From Flavonifractor sp. An100 (GTDB taxonomy: Bacteria; Bacillota; Clostridia; Oscillospirales; Oscillospiraceae), in NCBI RefSeq assembly GCF_002161175.1, contig NZ_NFMA01000009.1, forward strand, positions 32,900 through 96,899: a stretch of 64,000 bases of DNA. Direction: 5' to 3'. Both the position numbers and the translations under genes were made by a program. How positions within the stretch are numbered: the first letter of the stretch is position 1; every line of letters begins with the position of its first letter. This document shows positions 25,531 through 34,940 of this stretch, in pieces. The notes under the pieces are model-generated. The model was given only the letters and a program-made list of their open reading frames with translations. It searched no databases and was not told the DNA's origin.

Positions 25531-27900
25531 TCATTTCAGTTCCACGACGGTAACTCCGTCCTCCCCTTCCCCGTAACGGCCGGGACGGAAGGATTTTACA
25601 TAGCGGCTGCGCTTGAGATAAGTCCGCACGGCTGTCCGCACTGCTCCAGTACCCTTGCCGTGGATAATGGTCACCGTCTCCAGCTTCCCCATCATGGCCG
25701 TATCCAAAAAACGCTCCAATACCGCTACTGCCTCGTCCGTCATCATGCCCCGCAGGTCCACCTGAGAGGGCACGGCGGCTGTACGAAGGGTGTGCTGGGC
25801 CCGGGTGATGATTCGCTTGGCTTCCCGCTGAGCCTTGGTCTCCCCTTCCACTACCCGCACCTCATCCTGCTTGGCGGTAATCTTCAAAATTCCAGCCTGG
25901 AGCTGGAGAACTCCGTCTTTATTGACGGACAGCACCGTGGCCCGGGTGCCCATGGATACCAGTTCCACCGTATCCCCTACCACAGCGGGCCGGGTGGGAG
26001 GAGGCGCCTCCCGCTCAGGTGCAGAGCCTCCTATATTTCGTTCCGCCTCATTGAGCAGGCGTCTGGCTTCGGCCCGGGTGTCGTTGACCTGCTGCCAATC
26101 CAGCTTATCCTGACGCTTTTTGATCTCCTTGAGCTCAGACAGGGCCAAATCACTGGCTGCCCGGGCCTCCTCGATGATTGCCCGGGCCTCCGCCTGGGCC
26201 TTCTCCACCACCTTGGCCCGTTCCGCCTCCAGCTTGGCCCGATACTCCCGGGCCTTGGAGGCCGACTGCTCCATCTCCAGCTTCAGCCGCTTGGCCGCCT
26301 CCCGCTCCTTTTCCATCTCCTGGCGCTGTTGGTCCAGACGGGTGAGCACATCCTCAAAGCGCACATTTTCCGCATCCAGTCGGGCAGCCGCTTTTTCGAT
26401 GATATACTCCGGAAGGCCCAGACGGCGGGAAATGGCAAAGGCGTTGGACTTTCCGGGGATCCCCAATACCAGACGGTAGGTGGGGGCCAAAGTCTCCACG
26501 TTAAACTCACAGGAGGCATTCTCCACGCCGGCCGTGGTCATGGCGTACACTTTCAGCTCGGCATAGTGGGTGGTGGCACACACCTGGGCGCCCAATCCCC
26601 GGGCCGACTCAATGATGGCGGCGGCCAATGCCGCTCCCTCCACAGGGTCCGTACCCGCCCCCAGCTCATCGAAGAGGATGAGGGTATCCGAGTCCGCCTC
26701 CTCCAAAATTCCCACAATATTGGTCATATGGGAGGAGAAGGTGGACAGGGACTGGGCAATGGACTGCTCATCCCCGATATCCGCCAGCACCCGCTCATAG
26801 ATCCGAACGGTGGAGTCGTCCTTGGCCGGAATATGGAGCCCGCACTGGGCCATCAGGGTGATGAGACCGATGGTCTTCAAGGTAACCGTTTTTCCTCCGG
26901 TATTGGGGCCGGTAACCACCAGGGTATCAAAGTGCTCCCCCAGCTCCAGATCATTGGCCACCGCCTTCTTTTGATCCAGCAGGGGGTGCTTTGCCCCCCG
27001 CAAGTGTAAATACTTGTCAGACAGTTTTGGCTCGCTACATCCCAATTTGACCGACAGCTGGGCCCGGGCAAAGATCTCGTCCAGCCAAATGAGCAGCCGG
27101 TAGTCCTCCAAAATGTCCTCTTTATGGGTGGCGCACTCTGCTGACAGCTCGGCCAAAATCCGCTCAATTTCCTTCTTCTCCTTGGCGGCCAGCTCCCGCA
27201 GCTCATTGTTGGCCTTCACCACCCCCATAGGTTCGATAAAGAAAGTAGAGCCCGAGGAGGACACATCGTGGACCAGGCCGGGGATGGCGTTTTTATGCTC
27301 TGACTTCACCGGCACCACATACCGGTCGGAACGGATGGTAATGATGGACTCCTGAAGGTATTTGGACTGGTTGGAGGAGATCAGCTTCTGCAAAATGTCC
27401 CGCACCTTGGCCTCTGTGGCCCGCATATGGCGGCGGATGGAGGCCAGCTCCGGGCTGGCCGAGTCGGCAATCTCCTCCTCCCCCACAATGGAACCGGTGA
27501 TCTTCTCCTCCAAAAACCGGTTAGGGGTCAGCGCCCGGAAGAGATGGGAGATAGCTGTTTTCTCCTCACTTCCGCCATATTCTCCGGCCCCACGGGCGCA
27601 GCGCAGCACTGCCGCAATATCCAGCAGCTCCCGGGTAGACAGGCTCCCCCCCATATCCGCCCGCTGCAGGCTGGCGGACACCGGCTTAATTCCGGAAAAA
27701 CCAGGGGTACCGCGGACGATCAACATCTTCACAGCGGCGGAGGTCTCCTGCTGCGCCCGCTCCACATCGTCCCGGTCCGTCTTCGGGCGCAGATCCAGGC
27801 ACCGCTGCTTTCCCTCATCCGTCACCGCACACCCGGCCAAAAGCTCCAATACCCGGGGCAGCTCCAGGGTTTGGATGGATTTTTCAAACAATTCGCTCAT
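25531..27900 (-). CDS. mutS2: Endonuclease MutS2
   Basis: 789 residues. MutS core without mismatch-recognition domain, Walker A VTGPNTGGKTVTLKTIGL, Walker B DTLILFDELGAGTDPVEGAALA, a long coiled coil (about 500-640), a KOW-like stretch and a C-terminal Smr nuclease domain (VDLRGMMTDEAVAVLERFLD, IIHGKGTGAVRTAV). Current work on this family points to collided-ribosome rescue and recombination control rather than mismatch repair. Confidence 0.96.
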   Translation of the reverse strand: MSELFEKSIQTLELPRVLELLAGCAVTDEGKQRCLDLRPKTDRDDVERAQQETSAAVKMLIVRGTPGFSGIKPVSASLQRADMGGSLSTRELLDIAAVLRCARGAGEYGGSEEKTAISHLFRALTPNRFLEEKITGSIVGEEEIADSASPELASIRRHMRATEAKVRDILQKLISSNQSKYLQESIITIRSDRYVVPVKSEHKNAIPGLVHDVSSSGSTFFIEPMGVVKANNELRELAAKEKKEIERILAELSAECATHKEDILEDYRLLIWLDEIFARAQLSVKLGCSEPKLSDKYLHLRGAKHPLLDQKKAVANDLELGEHFDTLVVTGPNTGGKTVTLKTIGLITLMAQCGLHIPAKDDSTVRIYERVLADIGDEQSIAQSLSTFSSHMTNIVGILEEADSDTLILFDELGAGTDPVEGAALAAAIIESARGLGAQVCATTHYAELKVYAMTTAGVENASCEFNVETLAPTYRLVLGIPGKSNAFAISRRLGLPEYIIEKAAARLDAENVRFEDVLTRLDQQRQEMEKEREAAKRLKLEMEQSASKAREYRAKLEAERAKVVEKAQAEARAIIEEARAASDLALSELKEIKKRQDKLDWQQVNDTRAEARRLLNEAERNIGGSAPEREAPPPTRPAVVGDTVELVSMGTRATVLSVNKDGVLQLQAGILKITAKQDEVRVVEGETKAQREAKRIITRAQHTLRTAAVPSQVDLRGMMTDEAVAVLERFLDTAMMGKLETVTIIHGKGTGAVRTAVRTYLKRSRYVKSFRPGRYGEGEDGVTVVELK

Positions 27901-28198
27901 ATTTTAAACTCCTATATGGATCATGGATGGGATTTCCTTCCTCTTTATTGTCGCATAAAGGGACCGCTTTGGCAAGAGGTGGATATCCTTCCCTACATTT
28001 AACCTATATTTTAACCCGCTTTGGTAGAAACTGCCCCTGAAATGCCTTACAATAAAGCCGAAGCAAGGGAACAAGTGCAACACCCACGGCCTGGACCAAA
28101 CCTCGGCTGGGACCGTTTTCTCCCCAAAGATTCTTTCTCCTGGTAATTTTGCGGTCTTTTTCCTTATCATTTCCCTAAAAAGCAATCTGCAATTCAAC
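27901..28198. other. Intergenic region upstream of mutS2
   Basis: About 300 bases between mutS2 and the MATE terminator. No convincing gene or structured RNA was found. Several AT-rich -10-like boxes exist on the minus strand, but none has a good -35 partner. Confidence 0.4.
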
Positions 28199-28235
28199 GG
28201 GACTGGGCGCCGACTTAGGGTCGGCGCTCAGTCCC
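28199..28235 (-). terminator. Hairpin terminator after the MATE gene
   Basis: GGGACTGGGCGCCGAC stem with a complementary arm (one mismatch) directly after the MATE stop. The T-run is strong on the plus strand (CCCGTTTT) and weak on the minus strand. Confidence 0.6.
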
Positions 28236-28247
28236 GTTTTACCTCGT

Positions 28248-29627
28248 TTATATAGCAGCTGGTTCTCTGTCCTTCATCCGGCCTAAGGGGCGGTAAACCG
28301 TCCAGTACATGGTTGCAAAGCAGGCCAGTCCCCCAATCAGCTGAGACACCGCCTCCGCCACAAACACGCCCGTCGTTCCCATCCAGATGGGCAGAATCAC
28401 CGTCAGGGGGGCGTTAATAACCGCCTTGCGCAGCAGGGAGAAAAATACCGCTTGCTTTGACCGGCCCAGTCCCACAAACACGCCCTGTCCGGCTATTTGC
28501 AGGGACATGAGAATAAACAAACCAAAATAAATCCGCATGGCCGGGATTCCGGCCGCAATGACCTCAGGCTCATTGTTAAACACCCGAATCAGCAGCCCCG
28601 GCACCCCCATGGCCGCAGCCCAGAACAGTCCGGCATAGAGCACGGTTCCAATCACGCTAAAGCGAATGGCTTCCCGAACCCGGCCGTACAGGCCAGCCCC
28701 ATAGTTAAAACCCGCTACCGGCTGGGAGCCGTTGGTCAGGCCATGGACCGGCATAATGAAGACCTCCCGGAGGGAGTTGATGATGGTCATGATGCCCACA
28801 TAGAGGTCTCCCCCGTAGCTCTGAAGCGTAGCGTTGCACACCACCTGCACCAAACTGTTGGTCATATTCATGAAAAATCCGGACAGCCCCAGAGAGATGA
28901 TTTGCCCGGTCCTCTTCCGATTCATGCCCAGGCACTTCACCCGCAGCCGTAGCAGCGCACGCCGGCTGGTTAAAAATTGAAGGACCCACACGGCGGACAA
29001 CCCCTGGGAAATCACCGTGGCCAGAGCCGCTCCCTTCACCCCCATCTGGAACAGAAAGATGAAGATAGGGTCTAAGATAATGTTCACTGCCGCTCCCAGC
29101 ACCACGGTCATCATGCCGATCTTTCCAAAGCCCTGGGAGTTAATAAATGGGTTCATGCCCAGGCTGATCATCACGAACAGAGTCCCGCACAGGTAGATGG
29201 TCATATAGTCATTTGCATAGGGAAAGGTCTCAGTACTGGCTCCGAACAGATATAAAATGGGGGTTTTCAGTGCCAAGAAGAAGGCGGTCGCCGCTACCCC
29301 CAAGATCATCAGCAGAGAAAAAGAATTTCCCATGATCCTCTCTGCCTCTTCATCGTCTCCACGACCGCGGCAGATGGAACACAGGGGCGCTCCACCTGTA
29401 CCGCACAGATTGGCCAGCCCCATAATAATGGACACAATGGGAATCGTCACGCCAAGGCCCGTCAAGGCCAAGTGGCTGCTTCCCGGCAGTCGTCCCAAAT
29501 AGATCCGGTCCACCACACTGTACAGCACGTTGACCAGCTGGGCCGCAGTCATGGGAAGCGCCAGTACCAAAATATTACTGGAAATACTCCCTTTTGAAAA
29601 ATCATTCTGGTCTCGATCCAACCGCAT
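28248..29627 (-). CDS. MATE family multidrug efflux protein
   Basis: About 459 residues with twelve predicted membrane segments. The family start reads SSNILVLALPMTAAQLVNVL then DRIYLG, with repeats of the fold at GLSGFFMNMTNSLVQVV and FNYGAGLYGRVREA. Exports cations or drugs in exchange for H+ or Na+; substrate unknown. Start chosen at ATG 29627 behind AAGGAGG (tight spacing); a TTG at 29648 lacks a ribosome binding site. A strong hairpin lies in its leader. Confidence 0.88.
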   Translation of the reverse strand: MRLDRDQNDFSKGSISSNILVLALPMTAAQLVNVLYSVVDRIYLGRLPGSSHLALTGLGVTIPIVSIIMGLANLCGTGGAPLCSICRGRGDDEEAERIMGNSFSLLMILGVAATAFFLALKTPILYLFGASTETFPYANDYMTIYLCGTLFVMISLGMNPFINSQGFGKIGMMTVVLGAAVNIILDPIFIFLFQMGVKGAALATVISQGLSAVWVLQFLTSRRALLRLRVKCLGMNRKRTGQIISLGLSGFFMNMTNSLVQVVCNATLQSYGGDLYVGIMTIINSLREVFIMPVHGLTNGSQPVAGFNYGAGLYGRVREAIRFSVIGTVLYAGLFWAAAMGVPGLLIRVFNNEPEVIAAGIPAMRIYFGLFILMSLQIAGQGVFVGLGRSKQAVFFSLLRKAVINAPLTVILPIWMGTTGVFVAEAVSQLIGGLACFATMYWTVYRPLGRMKDREPAAI

Positions 29628-29651
29628 GTTCCTCCTTCCCATCTTCAAAGG

Positions 29652-29684
29652 AAAACCGCCGGCGGATCAGGCCACCAGCGGTTT
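29652..29684 (-). terminator. Strong hairpin between aroQ and the MATE gene
   Basis: On the minus strand AAACCGCTGGTGG pairs with CCGCCGGCGGTTT (13 bp with G-U pairs), followed by TCC. It lies downstream of a candidate MATE promoter, so it may be a leader attenuator of MATE or a second terminator of the aro operon. Confidence 0.55.
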
Positions 29685-29703
29685 CTTGCCGAAGTCGTTC
29701 GTC

Positions 29704-29733
29704 GTATTATTCAGTTTAACACATTCTTTACAA
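29704..29733 (-). promoter_or_regulatory. Candidate promoter for the MATE gene
   Basis: -35 TTGTAA (29728-29733), 18 bp spacer, -10 TAATAC (29704-29709), overlapping the tail of the aroQ terminator. Confidence 0.45.
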
Positions 29734-29752
29734 AAACGGAAGCCCCCGTTTT
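29731..29752 (-). terminator. Short intrinsic terminator after aroQ
   Basis: AAAACGG / CCGTTTT stem with a 6-base loop and T-run, immediately after the aroQ stop. Confidence 0.7.
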
Positions 29753-29759
29753 CCACCTG

Positions 29760-30191
29760 TCATCCATACCGCTCGTTGAGGTACTCGATGGCCTCTACAT
29801 AGCCGTCAAAGCCCTTTCCCATCACCGTCTTCTCACAGGCCATTCCCGCATAGGAGCGCTGGCGGAACTCCTCTCGGGACTTCACATCGGACAGATGGAC
29901 CTCCACTGCCGGCAGTCCCACAGCCTTTAGGGCGTCCAAAATAGCCACGCTGGTGTGGGTATAGGCGGCAGGATTGATCACAATGGCGTCCTTCTCCCCA
30001 TAGGCCTGCTGAATTTTGTCCACAATTGCCCCTTCGTGGTTGGACTGAAACAGTTCAACTGAAATTCCAAGCAGAGCACATGTCTCATGAATCAATGCTG
30101 TGAGAGCCTGGTAGTCCTGTCTGCCATAGATCTCGGGCTCCCGGATCCCCAGCAGATTCAAATTGGGTCCGTTGATCACCAATAGCTTCAT
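29760..30191 (-). CDS. aroQ: 3-dehydroquinate dehydratase, type II
   Basis: 143-residue dodecameric type II dehydroquinase, third step of the shikimate pathway. INGPNLNLLGIREPEIYG holds the catalytic tyrosine region, INPAAYTHTSVAILDAL the substrate loop, and VHLSDVKSREEFRQRS the conserved His. The ATG at 30191 overlaps the upstream stop as ATGA and has AAGGAG at good spacing; the ATG at 30200 abuts that site. Last gene of the aromatic operon. Confidence 0.95.
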   Translation of the reverse strand: MKLLVINGPNLNLLGIREPEIYGRQDYQALTALIHETCALLGISVELFQSNHEGAIVDKIQQAYGEKDAIVINPAAYTHTSVAILDALKAVGLPAVEVHLSDVKSREEFRQRSYAGMACEKTVMGKGFDGYVEAIEYLNERYG

Positions 30192-31417
30192 TGGTTCCAT
30201 CTCCTTATGATTGCATCCACAGCCTCTTCCACTGTGGTGTTGTCGGCCGTCCAGTCCGCCGTCCTCTCATAGAGGGGCAGCCGTTCTTGATACAGCTGTT
30301 CCAGGCCAGTACGTTGGGACACCGGCCGGCCCTGTATAGGAAGATCTTCCAAGGGCCGCCGCAAAAAGATCACTTGGGCGTTCTGCCGCAGAGGTCCCCA
30401 GTTCTCCTGCCGGGTCACGATCCCGCCTCCGGTGGCGATCACCCGGCCTTGTTCCCGGGATGCCTGGCACAGAACTTGGTGCTCCAGGCGGCGGAAGGCC
30501 TCCTCCCCCTCCCGGTCAAAGAGCTCCGGAATGCTACAGCCGGCCTGCTCCTCCACCAGGGCGTCTGTGTCAACAAAGGTCCGCCCCAATCGCTGGGCCA
30601 GCCGTTGGCCTACGGTGGTTTTGCCGCAGCCGGGCATTCCGGTGAGAACAAGATTCTGCTTCTCCCGCTCCATTTCCCGGGTAATTTCCTCCACCCGCTC
30701 ATCGGGAATGGAGACTCCCATAAACCGCTCCGCCGCCGCTTTGGCCTGGGCCACCAGCATCCCCAGACCGTTAGACCAGAGAAGTCCCCGGTCCTGGGCT
30801 TGGAGGAGCAGGCTGGTGCGAGCCGGGTTATAAATCAGATCAAATACTCCCTCCAGCACGGGGAATCCTTCCAGGTCCACGGGAGACATCCCCTCCTTGG
30901 GGTACATCCCCACCGGAGTGGCGTTGACCAGCACAGCGGCATCCCGGTGGCGAGAGAGATTTTCATAGTTATTTTCTCCCGTGCGGGAGATCACCACTAC
31001 CTCCCCAGCACCCAGGTCCCGGAGCACCGCCTGCACAGTGAGCGAGGCCCCTCCGCTGCCCAGCACCAGGGCTTTTCGGCCCGCCACCTGGGCTCCCACC
31101 CGGCGCAGCAGATAGGAAAAGCCGTCGTAATCGGTATTGTGGCCCAAAAGAGTGCCATCGGGACGGCGCACAATGGTGTTTACACTGCCGATGTGCCGGG
31201 CCTGGGGCGTCAGCTCCCGGCAGTAGGGAATTACCGCCTTTTTATAGGGGATGGTCACATTCAACCCCCGGAACTCCCCCTCCTCCAGAAAGGGTCCCAG
31301 TTCCTGTGAGGACAGCTCCACTAGCCGGTAGTCATAGTCCCCCAGTCTGCGGTGGATGGCGGGGGAAAAGCTGTGCCCCAGTTTCTCCCCAATTAGCCCA
31401 TATTCCAGCTTCTCCAT
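30188..31417 (-). CDS. aroEK: Shikimate dehydrogenase - shikimate kinase fusion
   Basis: 409-residue fused enzyme for two consecutive steps. Residues 1 to about 245 are AroE: GEKLGHSFSPAIHRRLG, catalytic lysine in LNVTIPYKKAVIPY, NTDYDGF, and the NADPH loop LVLGSGGASLTVQAVL. Residues from about 255 are AroK: Walker A LTGMPGCGKTTVGQRLA, FVDTDALVEEQAG, and VIATGGGIV. A short linker (EEITREMEREKQN) joins them. Two bases separate it from pheA. A fusion in this order should permit substrate hand-over, which is inference. Confidence 0.95.
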   Translation of the reverse strand: MEKLEYGLIGEKLGHSFSPAIHRRLGDYDYRLVELSSQELGPFLEEGEFRGLNVTIPYKKAVIPYCRELTPQARHIGSVNTIVRRPDGTLLGHNTDYDGFSYLLRRVGAQVAGRKALVLGSGGASLTVQAVLRDLGAGEVVVISRTGENNYENLSRHRDAAVLVNATPVGMYPKEGMSPVDLEGFPVLEGVFDLIYNPARTSLLLQAQDRGLLWSNGLGMLVAQAKAAAERFMGVSIPDERVEEITREMEREKQNLVLTGMPGCGKTTVGQRLAQRLGRTFVDTDALVEEQAGCSIPELFDREGEEAFRRLEHQVLCQASREQGRVIATGGGIVTRQENWGPLRQNAQVIFLRRPLEDLPIQGRPVSQRTGLEQLYQERLPLYERTADWTADNTTVEEAVDAIIRRWNQ

Positions 31418-31419
31418 GG

Positions 31420-32571
31420 TCAGCAGATGACCTCGTTATAGGTGCCCAGATACCGCAGCTGCTCGCTCTCCCCCTCCAGATCCCGGAACAGCTTTTCCAT
31501 CTCAGGGGCATAGACCGAAGCCTCCAGATCGAAATAGAACATAAATTCAAACTCCCGTCCGGGCAGTGGACGGCTTTCCAGCTTTTGCAGATTCAGATTC
31601 AATGCGTAGAACTTGGCCAGCACATTGTACAGCGAACCCGGACGGTGGGGCAGGGTCATCATCAGAGAGGTGCGGTCGGCTCCGGGATAGATCTCCGGCT
31701 TTTTGGAGATGCAGATGAAGCGGGTATAGTTGTTATCATGGTCCTGGACATTTTCTTCCAAGGTATCCAGACCGTACAGCTCCCCGCAGAACCGGGAGGA
31801 CAGGGCGGCCACATCGGTCCGCTCCGACTGGGCCACCATCTGGGAGGCCACCGCCGTGTTCTCCACCACGGTCACCTTTACGCCCTTCCAAGCCGCCAGA
31901 TAGCCTGCGCACTGGTTGATGGCCTGTTCATGGGAGTAGACCTCCCTAATGTTCTCCTTCTTTACCCCGTGCTTGGCTAGCAGGTTGTGGCTCACCTTCA
32001 GCCGGGCGGAGCGAACAATGTAGAAATTGTGGCGGAGCATCAGGTCATACACCGCCTTAACCGAACCGGCCGTACTGTTCTCAATGGGCAGAATACCGTA
32101 CTGGCACATCCCGCTCTCCACCGCCTTGAACACATGGTCGAAGGTCTGGAAATACAGAATAGAAGGAGCCTTGAACAGCCGGTCACAGGCGATCTGAGAG
32201 TAAGCCCCTTCGATCCCCTGGCAGGCTACTGTGGGCCGCTGAGGAAAGAGCTGAGGAGTGGTCTCCAGAGCCGCCCGGATTCCTCTATATACCTTGGACT
32301 CCCCGCCAATTTTACTGTTTTGATAGGAGCGACTCACCGAGAGCAGGGTACGATACACCGACTGGGCGTAGTCTCCCAGCTCCTCTCCCGCCTGCTGGGC
32401 AATTTTATTCAGCAAAGTCCGCTCCCGACCTGCGTCCAGCACCGGAAGACCGTGCTCCTTCTTATAGCCGGCCACCTCTCCGGCCGCCTCCATGCGGGCT
32501 TTGAACAGCTCCACAATTTGCTGGTCCAGACCATCGATCTCTGCCCGCAGCTGTTCCAAATCCTTATCCAT
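31420..32571 (-). CDS. pheA: Chorismate mutase/prephenate dehydratase (P-protein)
   Basis: 383 residues, committing chorismate to phenylalanine. N-terminal AroQ-type chorismate mutase (about 1-90: LRAEIDGLDQQIVELFKARM), prephenate dehydratase (about 110-290: ACQGIEGAYSQIACDRLF, NNYTRFICISK), and a C-terminal ACT domain (RPGSLYNVLAKFYALNLNL, then ESRPLPG) that in known P-proteins binds Phe for feedback inhibition. GTTAGGAGG precedes the ATG. It gives the operon its Phe-specific branch, matching the Phe-rich leader peptide. Confidence 0.96.
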   Translation of the reverse strand: MDKDLEQLRAEIDGLDQQIVELFKARMEAAGEVAGYKKEHGLPVLDAGRERTLLNKIAQQAGEELGDYAQSVYRTLLSVSRSYQNSKIGGESKVYRGIRAALETTPQLFPQRPTVACQGIEGAYSQIACDRLFKAPSILYFQTFDHVFKAVESGMCQYGILPIENSTAGSVKAVYDLMLRHNFYIVRSARLKVSHNLLAKHGVKKENIREVYSHEQAINQCAGYLAAWKGVKVTVVENTAVASQMVAQSERTDVAALSSRFCGELYGLDTLEENVQDHDNNYTRFICISKKPEIYPGADRTSLMMTLPHRPGSLYNVLAKFYALNLNLQKLESRPLPGREFEFMFYFDLEASVYAPEMEKLFRDLEGESEQLRYLGTYNEVIC

Positions 32572-32605
32572 ATGTTATTCCTCCTAACATCTTCAACACG
32601 ATCAT

Positions 32606-33712
32606 CTATACATTTTTCATTTCTAGCCGGGCTGGACTGTCCAGCAGGGCATCCAGCACCACCAGCGCCGCCGCTGCCTCCACCACCGGCACCGCCCGGG
32701 GGACGATACAGGGGTCGTGGCGACCAGGTACCCGGAGCTTGACTGCCTGCCCCCGAGAGAGGGAAATACTGTCCTGCTCCCTGGCAATGGAGGGGGTTGG
32801 CTTAAACGCCACCCGGAACACCAGAGGCATTCCGGTAGTAATACCACCCAGAATCCCGCCAGCGCGGTTAGAAGCGGTTCGGATCCCCTCTGCGGTCATC
32901 TGAAAGGGGTCATTGTGCTGTGAGCCTCTCATATGGGAAGCACCAAAGCCCGCCCCAAACTCCACACCCTTGACCGCAGGGATTCCAAACAGGGCGGCAG
33001 CCAGGCGGCTCTCCATGCCGCCGAACACGGGGTCTCCCACCCCGGCCGGCAATCCCTGCACGATACATTCCACTCCGCCGCCCACCGAGTCCCCCAGGGC
33101 CTTAGCCTCCAGGATGGTCTTTCGTATCCGCTCCCCCGCCTCTGGCATAAGAACGGGAAAATCTGCCCGTTTTAGTCTGTCAAGTATTTCCGCTTGCTCC
33201 CCAATGGGGTCAAAGGGCCGATCCTCCTCCTGACCCACCCAGGCAATGTGGGCGGCCACTTCAATTCCCCGCCTGGCCAGGATCTGGAGGGCCACCCCTC
33301 CGGCGATACAGAGGGGGGCGGTGAGACGGCCGGAAAAGTGTCCCCCTCCCCGCACATCCTGGGCTCCGCCGTAGCGTACCTGGGCGGTATAGTCGGCGTG
33401 GCCTGGCCGGGGCACATCCCGCAGCAACTCGTAGTCCTGGGAGCGGGTATTGGTATTTTGAATCAGGGCGGCCAGAGGGGCTCCACAGGTCACCCCATCC
33501 ACTAGTCCGCAGAGAATTTGAGGCTGGTCCGCCTCCTTGCGGGGGGTGGCCGTCTGGTCCCGCCCCGGGGCCCGCCGCTGTAAAAACCGCTCCAATTCAT
33601 CCAAATCCACTCGCTCCCCGGCAGGTAGACCGTCCACACTTACCCCAATGGCCTGGGAATGGGACTGGCCAAAGATGGAAACATGGATATTCTTACCCAG
33701 ATATGAGGCCAT
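32606..33712 (-). CDS. aroC: Chorismate synthase
   Basis: 368-residue FMN-dependent enzyme, last step to chorismate. It has the N-terminal SIFGQSHSQAIGVSVDGLPAGE, RRAPGRDQTATPRKE, and HMRGSQHNDPF. The start at 33712 (MASYLGKNIHVS) has GGGAGG upstream and overlaps aroA by 20 bases; a longer upstream frame is spurious. Confidence 0.96.
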   Translation of the reverse strand: MASYLGKNIHVSIFGQSHSQAIGVSVDGLPAGERVDLDELERFLQRRAPGRDQTATPRKEADQPQILCGLVDGVTCGAPLAALIQNTNTRSQDYELLRDVPRPGHADYTAQVRYGGAQDVRGGGHFSGRLTAPLCIAGGVALQILARRGIEVAAHIAWVGQEEDRPFDPIGEQAEILDRLKRADFPVLMPEAGERIRKTILEAKALGDSVGGGVECIVQGLPAGVGDPVFGGMESRLAAALFGIPAVKGVEFGAGFGASHMRGSQHNDPFQMTAEGIRTASNRAGGILGGITTGMPLVFRVAFKPTPSIAREQDSISLSRGQAVKLRVPGRHDPCIVPRAVPVVEAAAALVVLDALLDSPARLEMKNV

Positions 33713-34940
33713 GAATATTCCCTCCCAATCTCTGATACTCCGCCCAGAAGGCGGGGTAGGATTTCCGCACACAGTGGCTCCCCTCCAGCTCCACCGGAGC
33801 CTGGCAGGCACTGGCAGCTACTGCCGCCATCATAGCAATGCGGTGGTCATTGTGGCAGTTCACCCGGCAGCCGCCCGCCAGATTCTCCACTCCGCAGATG
33901 GTGAGACTGTCCCGCCCCTCCTGTACATCAGCCCCCATGGCAGATAGCACCTGGGCCACCGCGGAAAGCCGGTCGCTCTCTTTCAACCGCAGCCGAGCGG
34001 CGTTACTCAGCCAGGTAGTTCCGTTCCGCACCGCAGCCATCGCTGCCAGAGGCGGAACCAAATCAGGGCACTGCGATACATCCAGCTCCACATCACCCGG
34101 TCTGGCCAGCTTCCAATAGAAGGAGGCAATCCGCTTATCTCCCTGGGCGGAGTAGGGATTTAACCCCTCAATCGTCAGCTGACTGCCCAGAAAATTAGCC
34201 GTGTACCAAAAAGCGGCCTGGGACCAGTCAGCCTCCACCTTATGATCTCCAGCCTGATAAGCCATTGGGCCTGTAATGTGAAAGGACTTCACATTTCCAT
34301 GGGGCTCTGTCACCGTCACCCCAGCTCCTGCCAATGCCTCCATGGTCATCGCCAGGTAGTCCCAGCTTTCCAGCGGAGTAGTGGGACTGATACAGGAGGT
34401 ACCTTCCACCAGGGGCAGGGCGTACAACAGTCCGGTAAAAAACTGGCTAGACACATTCCCGGGTAAGGTGTACTCCCCCGCTTCCAACCTTCCCCGCACA
34501 ATGATTGTGTCCCCTTCCCGCTTCCATGAGATTCCACGCTTGGAAAACAGCCGGGCATAAGGCTCCTGAGGCCGTTCCATCAGCCGGCCGTGTCCGGTAA
34601 ATACTCCTCCTCCCGTCACCGCCAGGGCAACAGGGATAAGAAAGCGCAGGGTGGAGCCCGACTCTCCGCAGTCCAGCCGGGGCAGTTCCTTGCCAGGCCG
34701 GTATGTTCCACCCATTCCAAGGATGGTAAGAGTCCCATCTTTCTCCAGGCTCCACCTTGCCCCAAGGACCTCCACACAGTTCAAGGTCGCCTGGATGTCC
34801 TGGGAGAGGGCTAAATTACCAATCCGGCTGATGCCCTCTGCCAGTGCCGCCGCCAAAATCACCCGGTGGGCCTGGCTCTTGCTGGGAGGCGGAGTGACTG
34901 TCCCCGAGAGGAGACCGGGCTCAATCACTACGCTGCTCAC
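33693..34940 (-). CDS. aroA: 5-enolpyruvylshikimate-3-phosphate synthase
   Basis: 415 residues. PPPSKSQAHRVILAAALAEG and LDCGESGSTLRFLIPVAL are the PEP and shikimate-3-phosphate binding motifs; RLKESDRLSAVAQVL and NCHNDHRIAMMAAVAA are in the C-terminal half. CGESGSTLRF differs from the class I motif (GNAGTAMR-like) and suggests a class II-like or divergent enzyme. GTG start overlapping the aroB stop (GTGA). Confidence 0.95.
   Translation of the reverse strand: MSSVVIEPGLLSGTVTPPPSKSQAHRVILAAALAEGISRIGNLALSQDIQATLNCVEVLGARWSLEKDGTLTILGMGGTYRPGKELPRLDCGESGSTLRFLIPVALAVTGGGVFTGHGRLMERPQEPYARLFSKRGISWKREGDTIIVRGRLEAGEYTLPGNVSSQFFTGLLYALPLVEGTSCISPTTPLESWDYLAMTMEALAGAGVTVTEPHGNVKSFHITGPMAYQAGDHKVEADWSQAAFWYTANFLGSQLTIEGLNPYSAQGDKRIASFYWKLARPGDVELDVSQCPDLVPPLAAMAAVRNGTTWLSNAARLRLKESDRLSAVAQVLSAMGADVQEGRDSLTICGVENLAGGCRVNCHNDHRIAMMAAVAASACQAPVELEGSHCVRKSYPAFWAEYQRLGGNIHGLISG

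Noticed and set aside
29626..29648. TTG start for the MATE gene at 29648
   Set aside because: It has no ribosome binding site, while AAGGAGG precedes the ATG at 29627, though with short spacing.
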